Assembly: GCF_022682495.2 (NCBI RefSeq)
Contig: NC_071392.1
Span: 53,159,459 to 53,223,458 of the forward strand
Source of the DNA: Desmodus rotundus
Taxonomy: Eukaryota; Chordata; Mammalia; Chiroptera; Phyllostomidae
Length of the DNA: 64,000 nucleotides
Reading direction: 5' to 3'
Positions 44,311 through 55,932 of the stretch are shown here, piece after piece. The stretch's first letter is position 1, and every line of letters begins with the position of its first letter. Under the pieces are notes generated by a model. The model made no database searches. It was given only the letters and a program-made list of their open reading frames with translations, and was not told the origin of the DNA. The translations under genes and the position numbers were made by a program.

Positions 44311-46695
44311 CCTATCTTTTTATTAGGGCAGGCTGAGCAAAAGTCATCTGTGTATGAATCCACATAATGTGACATGTGAAAGAGAATATTCCTGAACACT
44401 ATCCTATCTGGTTTTAGATAGAGCCATTAATCAGAGGTTTGTCTTCTGTAGAAAGTTTTCTGCTCAGGTTTTCAAGATCTCCACTAGTATCTATGTACAG
44501 TCTTTAGACAAACCAAAGTCTTCATAGCTTTGAGAAGCAATGATGATAAATTCTCAGTTTTTCATAAGAATAAACAAATAATATTCTTAACTTTAAAAAA
44601 TATCCATTTTTGCTAACTGCTCAATTTCTGATTTGAAATCTGTTATAATGTTCTTTTTTTTTTTTTTTTTTTGCTTAAATAACACAATGGTTAGAAAAGC
44701 GATAAAAAGGCATCTAAAGATGGTATTCAGTTTGTCCAACAGTGTTGAATTGAAGCCTGGTCCTTGTTTTTACGTACCAAGCAAGCAAAATGGCTTGGTT
44801 TTTATTTTTCTTTATTATTATCCAAGAGTTTTTTTTTTTTTTTAATAGGATATGATTGTAAACCAGGAGTTGCAAAATCAAATACTTAAACATTCTAGGC
44901 AGGTAATTAAAATGAGTTAACTGAGCCTGACAAAAAACAGTAGGGAATAGTAGTGGGTATGGACTAAAAATCCACATCCTATATTAGATCATAGTCACTA
45001 TTCAATCCAGCCAATTGCTACCATGTGAGATTGTGGTCCTAAAAATAGGGTGTGCTTGTAAATGTTTAACTAGTTTTCTTAAAGGAAAAAAAACCCTGTA
45101 ACATTTGCCAATTGTCATGGTGTAAATATTCCCATATAGCTCATTTCAAGCTTGTAATATGATTGTCACTAAACATGTTTGGAAGAGATATTAACAATGG
45201 GCTTTTATGAGCTAGTATAAGCTAGTTCTCTACACCATTATGCCAGTGTGGATAGAATTGAAACAATATTGAAACAAGAAATCTGAATCTTTATATAAAA
45301 TGTTTTAATTTTGAGATACTATGTAGGCCAAACAAAAAACATTAATGAACTGAATCATGCTTAGGAGCTGCCAATTTACAACTTCTGGAGGTAAGCTGAT
45401 CATAATTATCTTAGAAATCTTATTAGAAATCAATTTTTGTTACTTTGTATTCAAACTGCAGATGTTTAATCAATGGTCCCGCTGGTATTTTTCTAAACAG
45501 TGTTTTAATGTTTGTAACAGTTAAGAAATTTGTCTTTGATTACTAAAAGCAATAAATATATTTGGAATTTCTAAAGTTGATTAACCAGGTTTGTCATTTG
45601 TGGGTGTTGTTTTTCCTAGATGTATTACTTGTAGCAGTGAAAGATGGAAAACACCAATCTAATTTATAGACATTACTCAGTTGCTGTGTAGTAAAACCCT
45701 ATGTTAGCTGTTTGGTCTGTGTTGGCTTGGATAATATGGTTTTTTTTAGTGATAATTTTCATTCTGACTCTGGAGTATTTTTCCAAGCACTTTTATAATG
45801 TTATTCTGTAATCATACAAACAGGGCTTTGAGGAGGTTGGTGATGTTTTGCAAACTTGACTCAGGGTTCAGGACTTTGTAGTAAGGGTTTAAGCTGCGAC
45901 TGGGATTCAGGCCTGTTGACTGAGGATCCAAATTTCTTCCCACCAAACTGCTAATGATGTCAAAAAGGTTCAAAGATTATTCCCTTTTTAGAACTGTCTG
46001 CCCCTCCAATTGTGGTTAAGGAGTAGGTGGAGGATGTGGCTAAGAGAATGATCATTGTCTGATGAATATGAGAACTGACAGAACAAAGGAATGGCTTCTT
46101 CAGGGTTTTATCATGTTACAGTCTTCTAGCATATAAAAACATACTTGTGGATATGTTAGACTATAGATCATATGCAAATGTGCCAAATTAAGGACATACG
46201 AGAATATGGATATATGATACAGTATATCATCAAAGGCTGATTATGTGGGTGTATTTTTGAGGTCTCTTAGAGGTGATGTTGAAAAGCCCCACACGTCTAC
46301 AATTTGCATCTTAGATCTTAAAATCCACCCAGCTTGTGCCATGTGGCCAGTTGTTGTTTATGAGTTCTGAATGTGGTAAAAGTTAGTGATGTTCTGAAAT
46401 CAGTTTACTTGATTTTAGTCTCCAGTGAGATGTGTTAGGTAGGACATAGGAAAGGTTGACCAGGTGTCCTTATATGTGGTGGAATATTCTCATTGTTTCT
46501 GTTCCTGTGAAGTGACTCCCAAATTAGTAAAGATGGCCTGTATATTTGCCAAATGTATTTAGTGTGTGATGGAGGGAGAGGGGTCAGGGAAGTGTGAAAA
46601 GAATGTGCTTGTCATACAAACTTAACTTTGAGCTGATTCCATAGGCCTGCTTCCAATTAGATTGCTGCCCCAAAACTACTTATGTCACTAGGCTT
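44311..46695. other. Intronic sequence; nothing recognised
   Basis: AT-rich, with T-runs at 44652-44672 and 44828-44843. No exon or clear repeat. Confidence 0.5.
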
Positions 46696-46835
46696 TAGCA
46701 TGTTTAATGTGTGTCTTCTCACTGGACTCTCTGTTTCATGAGGGCAGACAATCCATCTGTTTTTACCACTATCTTCCTAGCACCTAGCACACTGCCTGAC
46801 CAAAGTAGTTAATAAATAAATACTTGCTGAATAAA
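46696..46835 (+). repeat. L2 3'-end fragment
   Basis: ctgtttcatgagggcagaca, then cttcctagcacctagcacactgcc, then ttaataaataaatacttgctgaataaaa match the characteristic end of L2 (ctccatgagggcaggga ... cctagcacagtgcc ... caataaatatttgttgaatg). Confidence 0.75.
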
Positions 46836-47698
46836 AATTGAAATGTACATGCAAGATTTTTAAAACTTTCAAATAAAGTGAAATTAGTGTATAAAAATAT
46901 AGAATGTGTTTTTTTGTTAATTGACATAGCAATTCTTGGCACTTGTATACCTGTATGAATTCATTTGTATGAATTTTTGCTTTAAGTGTAATCATATAAC
47001 ACATATTTTACCTGCTAAATCATTTGGTCCCTGACCTCATGATTTCTTGTCTTAATCCACACCTGGCTTTATGCTTTTCCCCAGAACTCCCATGAGATCA
47101 CTTAAAAAAAGAGTCACCACTAAAGAACTTAGTCAGATACTGCATTCAGCGAGTCTCCCCTGTTATCCTGGGAACTGTTACACAGGAGCTCAGAGAGCAG
47201 TACAGTATGACACAGCCAGACAAAAATCATCATCAGATTCACCTTTATATTCTTAGGTGTTAGTCATTCAGAATGATCAGATGTGTAAGTTAATTTGTTT
47301 CTTTCTATTGCCCTGGCATGGTTTATAAGCTATTGTTATGTGCAGGATTGTTTTATTACAATTCTATGTTTTAAAGTTTTTAGGAAAATACCATGATTAT
47401 AAACTCCTTTTCCCATGAATTTGGGAAACTGCCTAAAAGATTCATACCTTTAGCTCTAAAGCTTTGGGGTCTTCATTAATTTTCTGTTACAATCTGTAAC
47501 AGAAAAGGAAACATCATGAGCAATCTTTACTTGACACCATTTTTGGCCATTTGGCTATGCATTACAGCTATTGTTCTATCTTTTTCCTCTTTTCACTGCC
47601 AATATTTGTATTTGATGATTCTGCTTCCTACTTAGTTTCCTTAACCCCTCGTATTATAATGTCCACTCCAAATTCTCTATTGATACTGCTTTTAAAGG
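46836..47698. other. Intronic sequence; nothing recognised
   Basis: AT-rich with no identifiable family. Its final bases ctaatttcttttt (47699-47711) are the left target duplication of L1-f. Confidence 0.45.
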
Positions 47699-47984
47699 CT
47701 AATTTCTTTTTTTCCTCATTTTTGTAAACATTATTGTTGTTCAAGTATAGTTGTCTGCCTTTTCCCCCCATTGCTCCTCCCGACCCCAGCATTCCCCACT
47801 TCCCTCCTCTGATCCCACTCCCCCCTTGGTTTTGTCCATGTGTCCTTTATAGTTGTTTCTGAAAACCCTTCCCCTCATCCCCCCCATTATCCCCTCCCAT
47901 CTCCCCTCTGGTTACTGTCTTTTTGTTCTTAATTTCAGTGTTCTATTTTCCTTGCTTGTTTGTTTTGTTGATTAGGTTCCACTT

Positions 47985-50900
47985 AAAAGTGAGATCATAT
48001 GGTATTTGTCTCTCACTTGCTGGCTTATTTCACTTAGCATAATGCTCATTTACATCCATGCCATCACAAAGGGTAGGAGCGCCTTCTTCCTTTCTGTTGC
48101 ATAGTATTCCATTGTGTAAATGTACCATGGTTTTTTGATCCATTCATTTCCTGATGGGCACTTAAGTTGCTTATAGCACTTGGCTACTGTAAATTGTGCT
48201 GCTATGAACATTGAGGTGTATAGATTCTTTTGGAATGGTGTTTCAGGGTTCTTAGGATATAATCCTACCAGTGGAATTGCTGAGTGAAAAGGCAGTTCTA
48301 TTTTTTATTTCTGAAGAAATTCCATACTGTTTTTCACAGTGGCTGCATCAGTCTGCATTTCCTCCAACAGTACACTAGGGTTCCCTCTTCTCTACATCCT
48401 CTCCAATACTTGTTTGTGATGGCCATTCTGACTGATACGAAGTGGTATCTCATTGTGGTTTTAATTTGCATCTCTCTGATGGCTAGCACTGCTGAGCATC
48501 TTTTCATATGTCTCTGGGCCCTCTGTATGTCCTCTGGAGAAGTGTCTGTTCAAGTCTTTTGGCCATTTTTTAATTGGGTTGTTTGTCTTCCTGGAGTGGA
48601 GTTGTGAGTTCTTTATATATTTTGGAGATCAAACCCTTCTCCGAGGTATCATTGGCTAATATGTTTTCCCAAATAGAAGGTTCTCTTTTCATTTTAATGC
48701 TGTTTTCTTTAGCCATGCAGAAACTTTTTATTTTGATGAGATTCCATTTGTTTTTTCTTTCCTTTATGTCCCTTGGTCTAGGGGATATATCAGTAAAAAT
48801 ATTACTGCATGGAATATCTCAGATTTTCCCACCTATGTTCTCCTCTAGGACTTTTATGGGGCCACTACTTATATTGAAGTCTTTTATCCACTTTGAGTTT
48901 ATTTTTCTGTATGGTATAAGTTGGTGATCGAGTGTCATTTTTTTTGCATGTAGCTGTCCACATCTCCCAACACCATTTGTTGAAGAGGCTATTTTTACTC
49001 CATTTTACACTTCTGCCCCCTTTGTTAAATATTAATTGACCATGGAGACTTGGGTTTATTGCCGGGCTCTCTCTTCTGTTCCATTGGTCTATGTGCCTGT
49101 TTCTATGCCAGTACCAGGCTTTTTTGATTACAGTGGCCTTGTAATACAGTTTGATATCAGGTATTGTGATCCCCCCTGCTTTGTTCTTCTTTCTCAATAT
49201 TGCTTCATCTATTCGGGGTTGTTTATGGTTCCATGTATATTTTTGAAGTGTTTATTCTATGTCTGTGAAATATGCCATTGGTATTTTAATAGGTATTGCA
49301 TCGAATCTATAAATTTCTTGGGGGTAGTATGGACATTTTGATGATGTTATTTCTTCCAGTCCATGAACACGGTATATGCATCCATTTTTTGTTTCTCCCT
49401 TAATTTCTTTCTTCAGTGTTGTGTAATTTTCTGAGTACAGGTCTTTTACCTCCTTGGTTAGGTTTATTCCTAGGTACTTTATTTTTCTTGTTGCTATGAA
49501 ATGGGATTTTTTTCCTGATTTCTGTTTCTGCAGTTTCGTTGTTGGTATACAGGAATGCGTTTGATTTCTGAGTATTGACTTTGTATCCAGCTGTTTTGCC
49601 AAATTCATTTTTTGGGTTGAGTAGTTTTTTGGTGGAGTCTATAGGATTTTCCATGTACATTATCATGTCATCTGCAAACAATGACAGTTTTGTTTCCTTT
49701 TTTCCAATTTGGATGCCTTTTATTTCTTTTTCTTGTCTGATTGCTGTGGCTAGGAAATCCAATACTATGCTGAATAAGGGTGGTGAACGTGGACATAATT
49801 GTCTTGTTCCTGATCTAAGTGGGAAGTTTTGTCCATTGAGTATGATGTTGGCTGTGGGTCTCTCGTATATGGCCTTTACTATGTTTAGGAATGCTCCCTC
49901 TATTCCTATTTTGCTGACTGTTTTAATCATAAATGGGTGCTATACCTTATCAAATGCTTTTTCCGCATCTATTACTATGATCATGTGATTTTTGTCTTTG
50001 CCTTTGTTTATGTGATGTATTGTCTTTATTGACTTGCAAATATTGTACCATCGTTGCTTCCCTGGGATGAATCCCACTTGGTTATGGTGTATGATCTTTT
50101 TGACATATTGCTGGATGTGGTTTGCCAATGTTTTCTTGAGGATTTTAGCATCTATGTTCATCAGCAATATTGGCCTGAAGTTTTCTTTGTTTGTCATATC
50201 TTTATCTGGCTTTGGGTTTAGGATTATGCTGGCTTCATAGAATAGTTTGGGAATTTTCCATCTTCTAGGAGTTTTTGTAATAATCTGTGAAGGATAGGGG
50301 TTAGCTCTTCCTTGAATGCTTTGTAGAATTCAAGGAATGCTTTGTAGACATATGAAACTGTCTGGTTCAGGGCTTTTGTGTGTTGGGAGTTTTTTGATTA
50401 ATACTTCCGTTTCATGGGCTGATATTGGTCTGGTCAGGCTTTCTGCTTCTTCAGCATTCAGTTTTGGAAGCTTATATTTTTTAAGAATTTGTCCATTTCA
50501 CCTAGGTTTTCAAATTTCTTGGCATATAGTTGTTCATAGTAATATCTTACAGTCCTTTGTATTTCTGTGGCATCAGTTGTAATCTCTTCCTCTTTCATTT
50601 CTGATTGTGTTTCTTTGGGTCCTCTCTCTTTTTTTCTTGATGAGTCTGTTTAAAGGCTTGTTGAATATTGTTTATCTTTCCAAACAACCAGCTCCTGGAT
50701 TTACTGATTCTTAGAATTGTTCTTTAGTCTCTGTGTTGTTTAATTCTGCTCTGATCTTGATTATTTCCTTCCTTCTACTTGATTTAGGCTGTCTTTGTTG
50801 TTGTTCTTCCCGTTCTTGTAGATGTAGAGTTAAGTTGTTTATTTGAAATTTTTCTATTATTTTTAGGTAGGTCTGTATCGCTATGTACTTCCCTCTTGGG

Positions 50901-51790
50901 ACTGCCTTCACTGTGTCCTATAAGTTTTGGATTGTTGAGAACACATTTTCATTTGTTTCCAGAAACTTTGATTTTTTTCTTGATCTCATTCTTAACCCAT
51001 TCATTGTTTCATAGCATGCTATTCAATCTCCATGAATATGAATTGTTGAGTTTTTTCCTTGAGGTTGGTTTCTGGTTTCAGTCCCTTGTAGTCAGAGAAA
51101 AGGATTGATATGATTTCAATTTTGTTGAATTTTTTGAGGCTTGTTTTGTGTCCTATCATGTGGTCTGTCTTTGAAAATGTCCCATGTGCATTTGGAAAAG
51201 AATGTGTATTTTGCTTTTTTGGGATGAAAGGTTCTGTAAATATATCAGGAAAGTCCATTTGATCTAGGACATTGTTCAGTGCTGCAATACCTTTTTTGAT
51301 ATTTTGTTTGGAAGATCTATCCCTTTCTTACAGTGGGATGTTAAAATCCCCTACTATAAATGTGTTGTTGTCTATATCTTTATTGAAATCCTGCTACATT
51401 TTACTTATGTATTTGGGTGTTCCTATGTTGGGTGCATATATGTTTATAATGTTTATGATGTTTATGTCTTCTTGATGGATTCTTCCCTTGAGTATTATGA
51501 AGTGTCCTTCTGGGTCTCTTTTTATGGCCCTTTTTTGGAGTCTATTTTGTCTGATGTGCTTATTGCTACTCCGGCTTCTTTTTCCCATCTGTTGGTGTGG
51601 AATATTTTTTTCCAACCCTTCACTTTTAATCTTCATAGGTCTTTTGTTCTGATGTGGGTCTCTTTTAGGCAGCATATTTGTGGGTAATGTTTTTTTATCC
51701 ATTCAATTACTCTATGTCTTTTGATTGGAATATTTAATCCTTTAAAACTTATGGTTATTATTGATAGGTATTATTTAATTTTTTCCACTT
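47985..51790 (-). pseudogene. L1-f ORF2 (endonuclease-RT), degenerate
   Basis: RT blocks are legible on the minus strand: [40 protein letters not shown] (49940-50197) and [20 protein letters not shown] (49400-49930; FADD catalytic pair intact). Post-[22 protein letters not shown] lies at 48865-49197. In the endonuclease part, DYKGLKPETNLKEKTQQ replaces SDHKGLKLE (51019-51258), so the catalytic His is Tyr. A 16-base near-repeat (gaatgctttgtaga) around 50314-50347 adds a further frame break. Not functional. Confidence 0.8.
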
Positions 51791-51833
51791 TTTACCTGTG
51801 TTCCTTTATCTTTCACTCTTCTCCTTTCTCTTT

Positions 51834-52770
51834 TCATAGTAATCCCTTTAGTAAATCTTGTAGGGCTGGTTTGCTGGAGATGTATTCTTTTATCCTTCTT
51901 TTGTCTCGTAAACTCCTTATTTGACCTTCCATTTTAATTGGGAGCATGGCTCGGTAGTGTAATCTTGGTTGCAGGTCTTTGTTTTTCATTACTTGGTATA
52001 GCTCTTGCCATTCTCTCCTGAATTTAAGTGTTTCTGCTGAGAAATCAGCTCCTAGCCTTATTGGAGACCCTTTGTATGTTACTTCTTGTTTCTTCCTTGC
52101 TGTTTTTAAGATTCTCTCTTTGTCTTTAATATTTGGCATTTTAATTTTGATATGTCTTGGAGGTGGCCTCTTGGGTTCATTGTGATTGGGACTCTCTGAG
52201 CTTCCTGAACTTGCATGCTTTTTTCCCTCTCCAGGTTTGGAAAGTTTTTTGTCATTTTTTTTCCAAATAGGGTTTCTATCCCTTGTTCATTTTCTTCTCC
52301 TTCTGATATTCATATGATTTAAATATTGTAGCATTTCATGGTATCTTGGAGTTCCCTTAAGCTACCTTCATATTTTTTGAGTATTTTTTCATGCAGCTGC
52401 TGTACCTGGGTATTTCTTTCCACCTTGTCTTCCAGCTTACTTATTTGGTCCTCTGCTTCATCCAGCCTGCTTGTAATTCCTTCTAGTGTTTTTTTTTTTA
52501 ATTTCTGAGATTTTATTTTTCATTTCTTCCTGGGTTTTGTTTATAGTTTCTATTTCCTTTTTCCTACTGCTGTAGCTCTTACTCCATTCCTTGTAGTTGT
52601 CTGCATTCCTTGAGCATCTTTATAACCATTTTTTTGAAATCTATATCTGATAGTGTGCTTACCTCCATTTCATTTAGCTCTTTTAGTGGCAAGTCTTCCA
52701 TTTCTTTTGATTGCAGGTTCTTTTTTTGACATTTTTGACATTTTAGGTGACTTTTTGTTTGTTTCTGCAC
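51834..52770 (-). pseudogene. L1-f ORF1, degenerate
   Basis: C-terminal domain MPNIKDKERILKTARKKQEV TYKGSPIRLGADFSAETLKF and SSKPALQDLLKGLL are open at 51834-52139. The N-terminal part at 52579-52770 (MEDLPLKELNEMEVSTLSDI DFKKMVIKMLKE) is the start region before the coiled coil. The RRM between them carries stops (for example near 52320) and a T-run at 52487. Confidence 0.75.
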
Positions 52771-54885
52771 TTCCTGATGTTTTGCTTTGCTAGTTGTCTT
52801 TGTACGGCGAACTTCTATGGTAGAAATTCTATGGGATTCAGTGATGTGGTCTCTTTGATCTCTTTGTCTGGATGCTCTAGAGTTGCCCTTACTTCTGTTT
52901 GTGTGGGCTCTCTTGTTGTACTTGGAGTTTTACCTTTTGGTGGTTCCTTTGTTGGTGGTTTTTCTCCTCCAGCAGGTATACTGGTGTTTGTCGCTCCCAC
53001 CTATTCTTGTATGTGATCAGTGGCAGGGGGTAGGCAGAATGGATTAACACAGGGGGAGAGTATTCTATGGGATTTAAAGTACCAGCAAGTAGAGAAGAGA
53101 TAGGAGATTCTTTGCACATGTATAACATTAATCATGATATTTTACCCAACTAGCCACTATTTATAAAAGGTGAACACGAGATAAGACTCTTATTAGAGGG
53201 GAGGAGGGTTGTGAGCTGAATCCAGAAAACAAAGTGCTTATGCAAGGTTAGATGATGAGGTATAGTGAGAGTAAGGGATAGATAGTAGGCGTAGTATGTG
53301 ACAGAATAGAGTTAACCACAACAGTAATAAAGGTCAGGAATAAAGTGAAGTGGGCTAAGATCAGGGAGGGTTGTAGTATTTATAATTGTATGGAACAACA
53401 GTTATTTACAATAGTACTGGAACAAGAATAATATGACAAGAAATATATGATTTGGATAACAAGAATAGAAAGTACAGGATCAAAAGTAGTGTGTTCTTTG
53501 AACATGAGTGAAGTGAAAGAAGGAAAATTATAATACAATATGAAAGAGAGAATAAGGAAAACTAATTAAACAGGAATAATGAAAACTAAACAGAAAGAAG
53601 AGAAATAAAAAATACTAATAAAAGAAGTAAAAATAATGAAAAAATAATAATTCAAGTAAACAATAAAATGCTAGTTCTATGGGATAGCAAAGTGAAATTT
53701 GTCTCAATTTCTCAATTTCTGTGGTTAGCCTTGTGCTCCCACATTGGATCTGTCTCTGGATCTTTCACAACTCCAGGTCTTACTGTCTCATTTGGGGGAA
53801 GAAAAAAAAGAGAGAGGAAAGAAAAAGAATAAGCCTTCTGCTTACTTTAAACCCATTGAATGAGTTCTGCTGGTCTTCCTGGATGCCACAGGAAAAGGGG
53901 GGTGGGCTTTGCTTTTTTCCTTTCCTATTGTTTTGGGAAGATGGGGGTCAGGTCTAGACCACATTATTCACAGTTGCCCAGCCTCCAGCCCAGGCCCTCT
54001 GTGAGCTGCCCGGCCCCCACTGTCCATCTGCACCGGGCCTGTGCCTTTAATTCACCAGTGGTGCCAGGGTCCGAGCTATGTGCCTCTTCCTTGCTCTTTG
54101 CCAGCCCACCACTGGGTAAGCAGTGCCAATCAAGCTCGGGTGGTCAGCTCAAATCAGCCTCAGGGTGAGTGGGGCAAATCAGCTGCCTGGCAAACTGCCT
54201 GAGCCAAGGGCGGGCACATAGCTACATAGCTCAAATCCCCTAGGGGCAAGACAGCTGCTGCTCAAGAGTTCCTTACAAAGCAGCTGGGATCCTTTTTTTT
54301 TTTTTTTTTTAAATTTTTTCTTTTTTTGAGTAAAAACCTCTTGTTTAAGCCTGCAGTTCTTAACAAGCACAGGGCTTTTCCAACAAGGCCCAGCTCTTCT
54401 CATTTCCTCAGGTGTCACCTGTCTCCCCAATTTCTCTTGTAATGACCTAGTCAGTGTCCACAGTCCCAGCAGGTGTACACCGCCTCTGTGTGTCTCCCAC
54501 TCTGTCTCTGTTCCCCCCAGCGGCTTCTAGCATCCAAGTCCCTGCTGGTGCTGGGCTGCTCTCCCTGTTCTTGTAGGGGAGGGAGCTGGTTATATAACTC
54601 TTTTCCCAGTATCCTGCAGCAGGTGTGGGGTGGAGGGCCACAGCAGCCTAGGTCCCTGTGCAGATACCAGGGACCTTTCCTCCCCAATGCAATCTCCTTA
54701 CCAACTGTTTTTCAATGTCCTATACAATTTTTTGGCCTCCAAACTTCATATAAGCTGGGATTCTGTTGGCTTTTCACTCTGTTCTTCAGAAGATCAGCTA
54801 CGTGTTCCAGCTGGGCTCAGGGAGAACTGGGATCCACTCCCACCTACCTCACTGCCATCTTCCCTAGTCTACCTAATTTCTTTTT

Positions 54886-55137
54886 GTTGATTCCAAGATT
54901 CTCATTCTCATTAACCTTGACCTCACTTGACTATTTGACATGCATTCGAAGCTATTCCTTTCAACATCCTGCGCCTTTGCTCTCCAGACACCACCCTTTC
55001 TGTTATTCGTCTTACCTTTACAACCTATTCTTTTTTTTATTTTTTGGCCCCTCCTTCTTTGACTCCAGTGCTCTGCCCTTGTCCTCCACTTTCACTTTAA
55101 ATACTCAGTCTAGTCATCCCTTTCAATTGTTTCAATC
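54886..55137. other. Intronic sequence between L1-f and L1-h; possible old repeat
   Basis: C/T-biased sequence (caacctattctttttttta, tcctccactttcactttaaa). It may be a decayed L2 ORF segment continuous with 47560-47698 across the L1-f insertion, but the match is too weak to claim. Confidence 0.4.
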
Positions 55138-55374
55138 ATGTATTAGTTTTCTTTCTATTTTTTCCTTTTAAAAAATTTATTGTTATTCAATTACAGTTGT
55201 CTGCATTTTTCCCCATCCCTCCACCCCACCCCAGCCAATCCCACGTCCCTCCCTCACCTCTACCCTCCCCCTTGATTTTGTCCATATGTCCTTTAGAGTA
55301 GCTCCTGTAAAGCCCTCTCCACACTATCCCCTCCCCACTGCCCTCCTGCTATTGTTACATTTTCTTTTTTTTTT

Positions 55375-55670
55375 GCTTTATCAATAAAATATAATTTTCA
55401 AAAAAGGTAATTATGTCATAGGACAAATGTACTACCTAATGCTCTGATGGCAACTACTTTTTAATACATAAATGAGTCAAATTAAAACAATGTATACTTT
55501 AAATTTACACAGTGTTAAATGTCAATTATATCTCAATAAAGTGGTAAAGAAAGAAAAAGAAAGGAATTTACAAACTCATTTTATACATTATTAATTTGGA
55601 AATATTATTTTTCCCCTTTTCATGGGTTTATTGTTTCCCCAATTTGATCGCCAATTTTTCTTTATTTTTA
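55375..55670 (-). other. Probable 3'-transduced sequence of L1-g
   Basis: About 295 bases lie between the terminal T-run and the L1 3' end, inside the L1-g target duplication. In L1-c the tail joins the duplication directly, so these bases are extra. The minus strand shows gataaa about 10 bases before the A-run, a known variant polyadenylation hexamer. A block ttatatctcaataaag (55528-55543) suggests that the copied source flank itself contained an old retroelement end. Confidence 0.65.
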
Positions 55671-55932
55671 TATTTTAAAAAATTTTAATTTTGTATTGTT
55701 ATTCAATTACAGTTGTGTGCCTTTTCTCCCCATCCCTCCACCCCACCCCAGCTGAAACCCCCTCCCTCCCCCATCTCCACCCTCCCCCTTGATTTTGTCC
55801 ATGTGTCCTTTATAGTAGTTCCTGTAATCCCCTCTCCTCACTGTCCCCTCCCCACTCCCCCCTGCCCATTGTTAGATTGTTCATAACTTCAATGTCTCTG
55901 GTCATATTTTGTTTCCTTTTTTCTTCTACTTA

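Larger units (their letters stand above)
47699..54885 (-). mobile_element. L1-f: complete-length antisense L1 with 13-bp target duplication
   Basis: Exact target duplication ctaatttcttttt at 47699-47711 and 54873-54885. The element between them (47712-54872, 7,161 bases) has inverted 3'UTR with CT-rich stretch (47740-47935), ORF2, ORF1 and a 5'UTR of about 2.1 kb ending at ctcactgccatcttccctag (54848-54867). T-rich runs at 52487-52499 and 54294-54310 are internal. All frames are broken, so it is a dead full-length copy, older than L1-g by visible divergence. Confidence 0.9.

Noticed and set aside
54473..55171. 232-codon open frame on the plus strand
   Set aside because: It starts in the antisense of the L1-f 5'UTR, crosses the target duplication at 54873 and enters unrelated intron and L1-h, so it cannot be a real gene.
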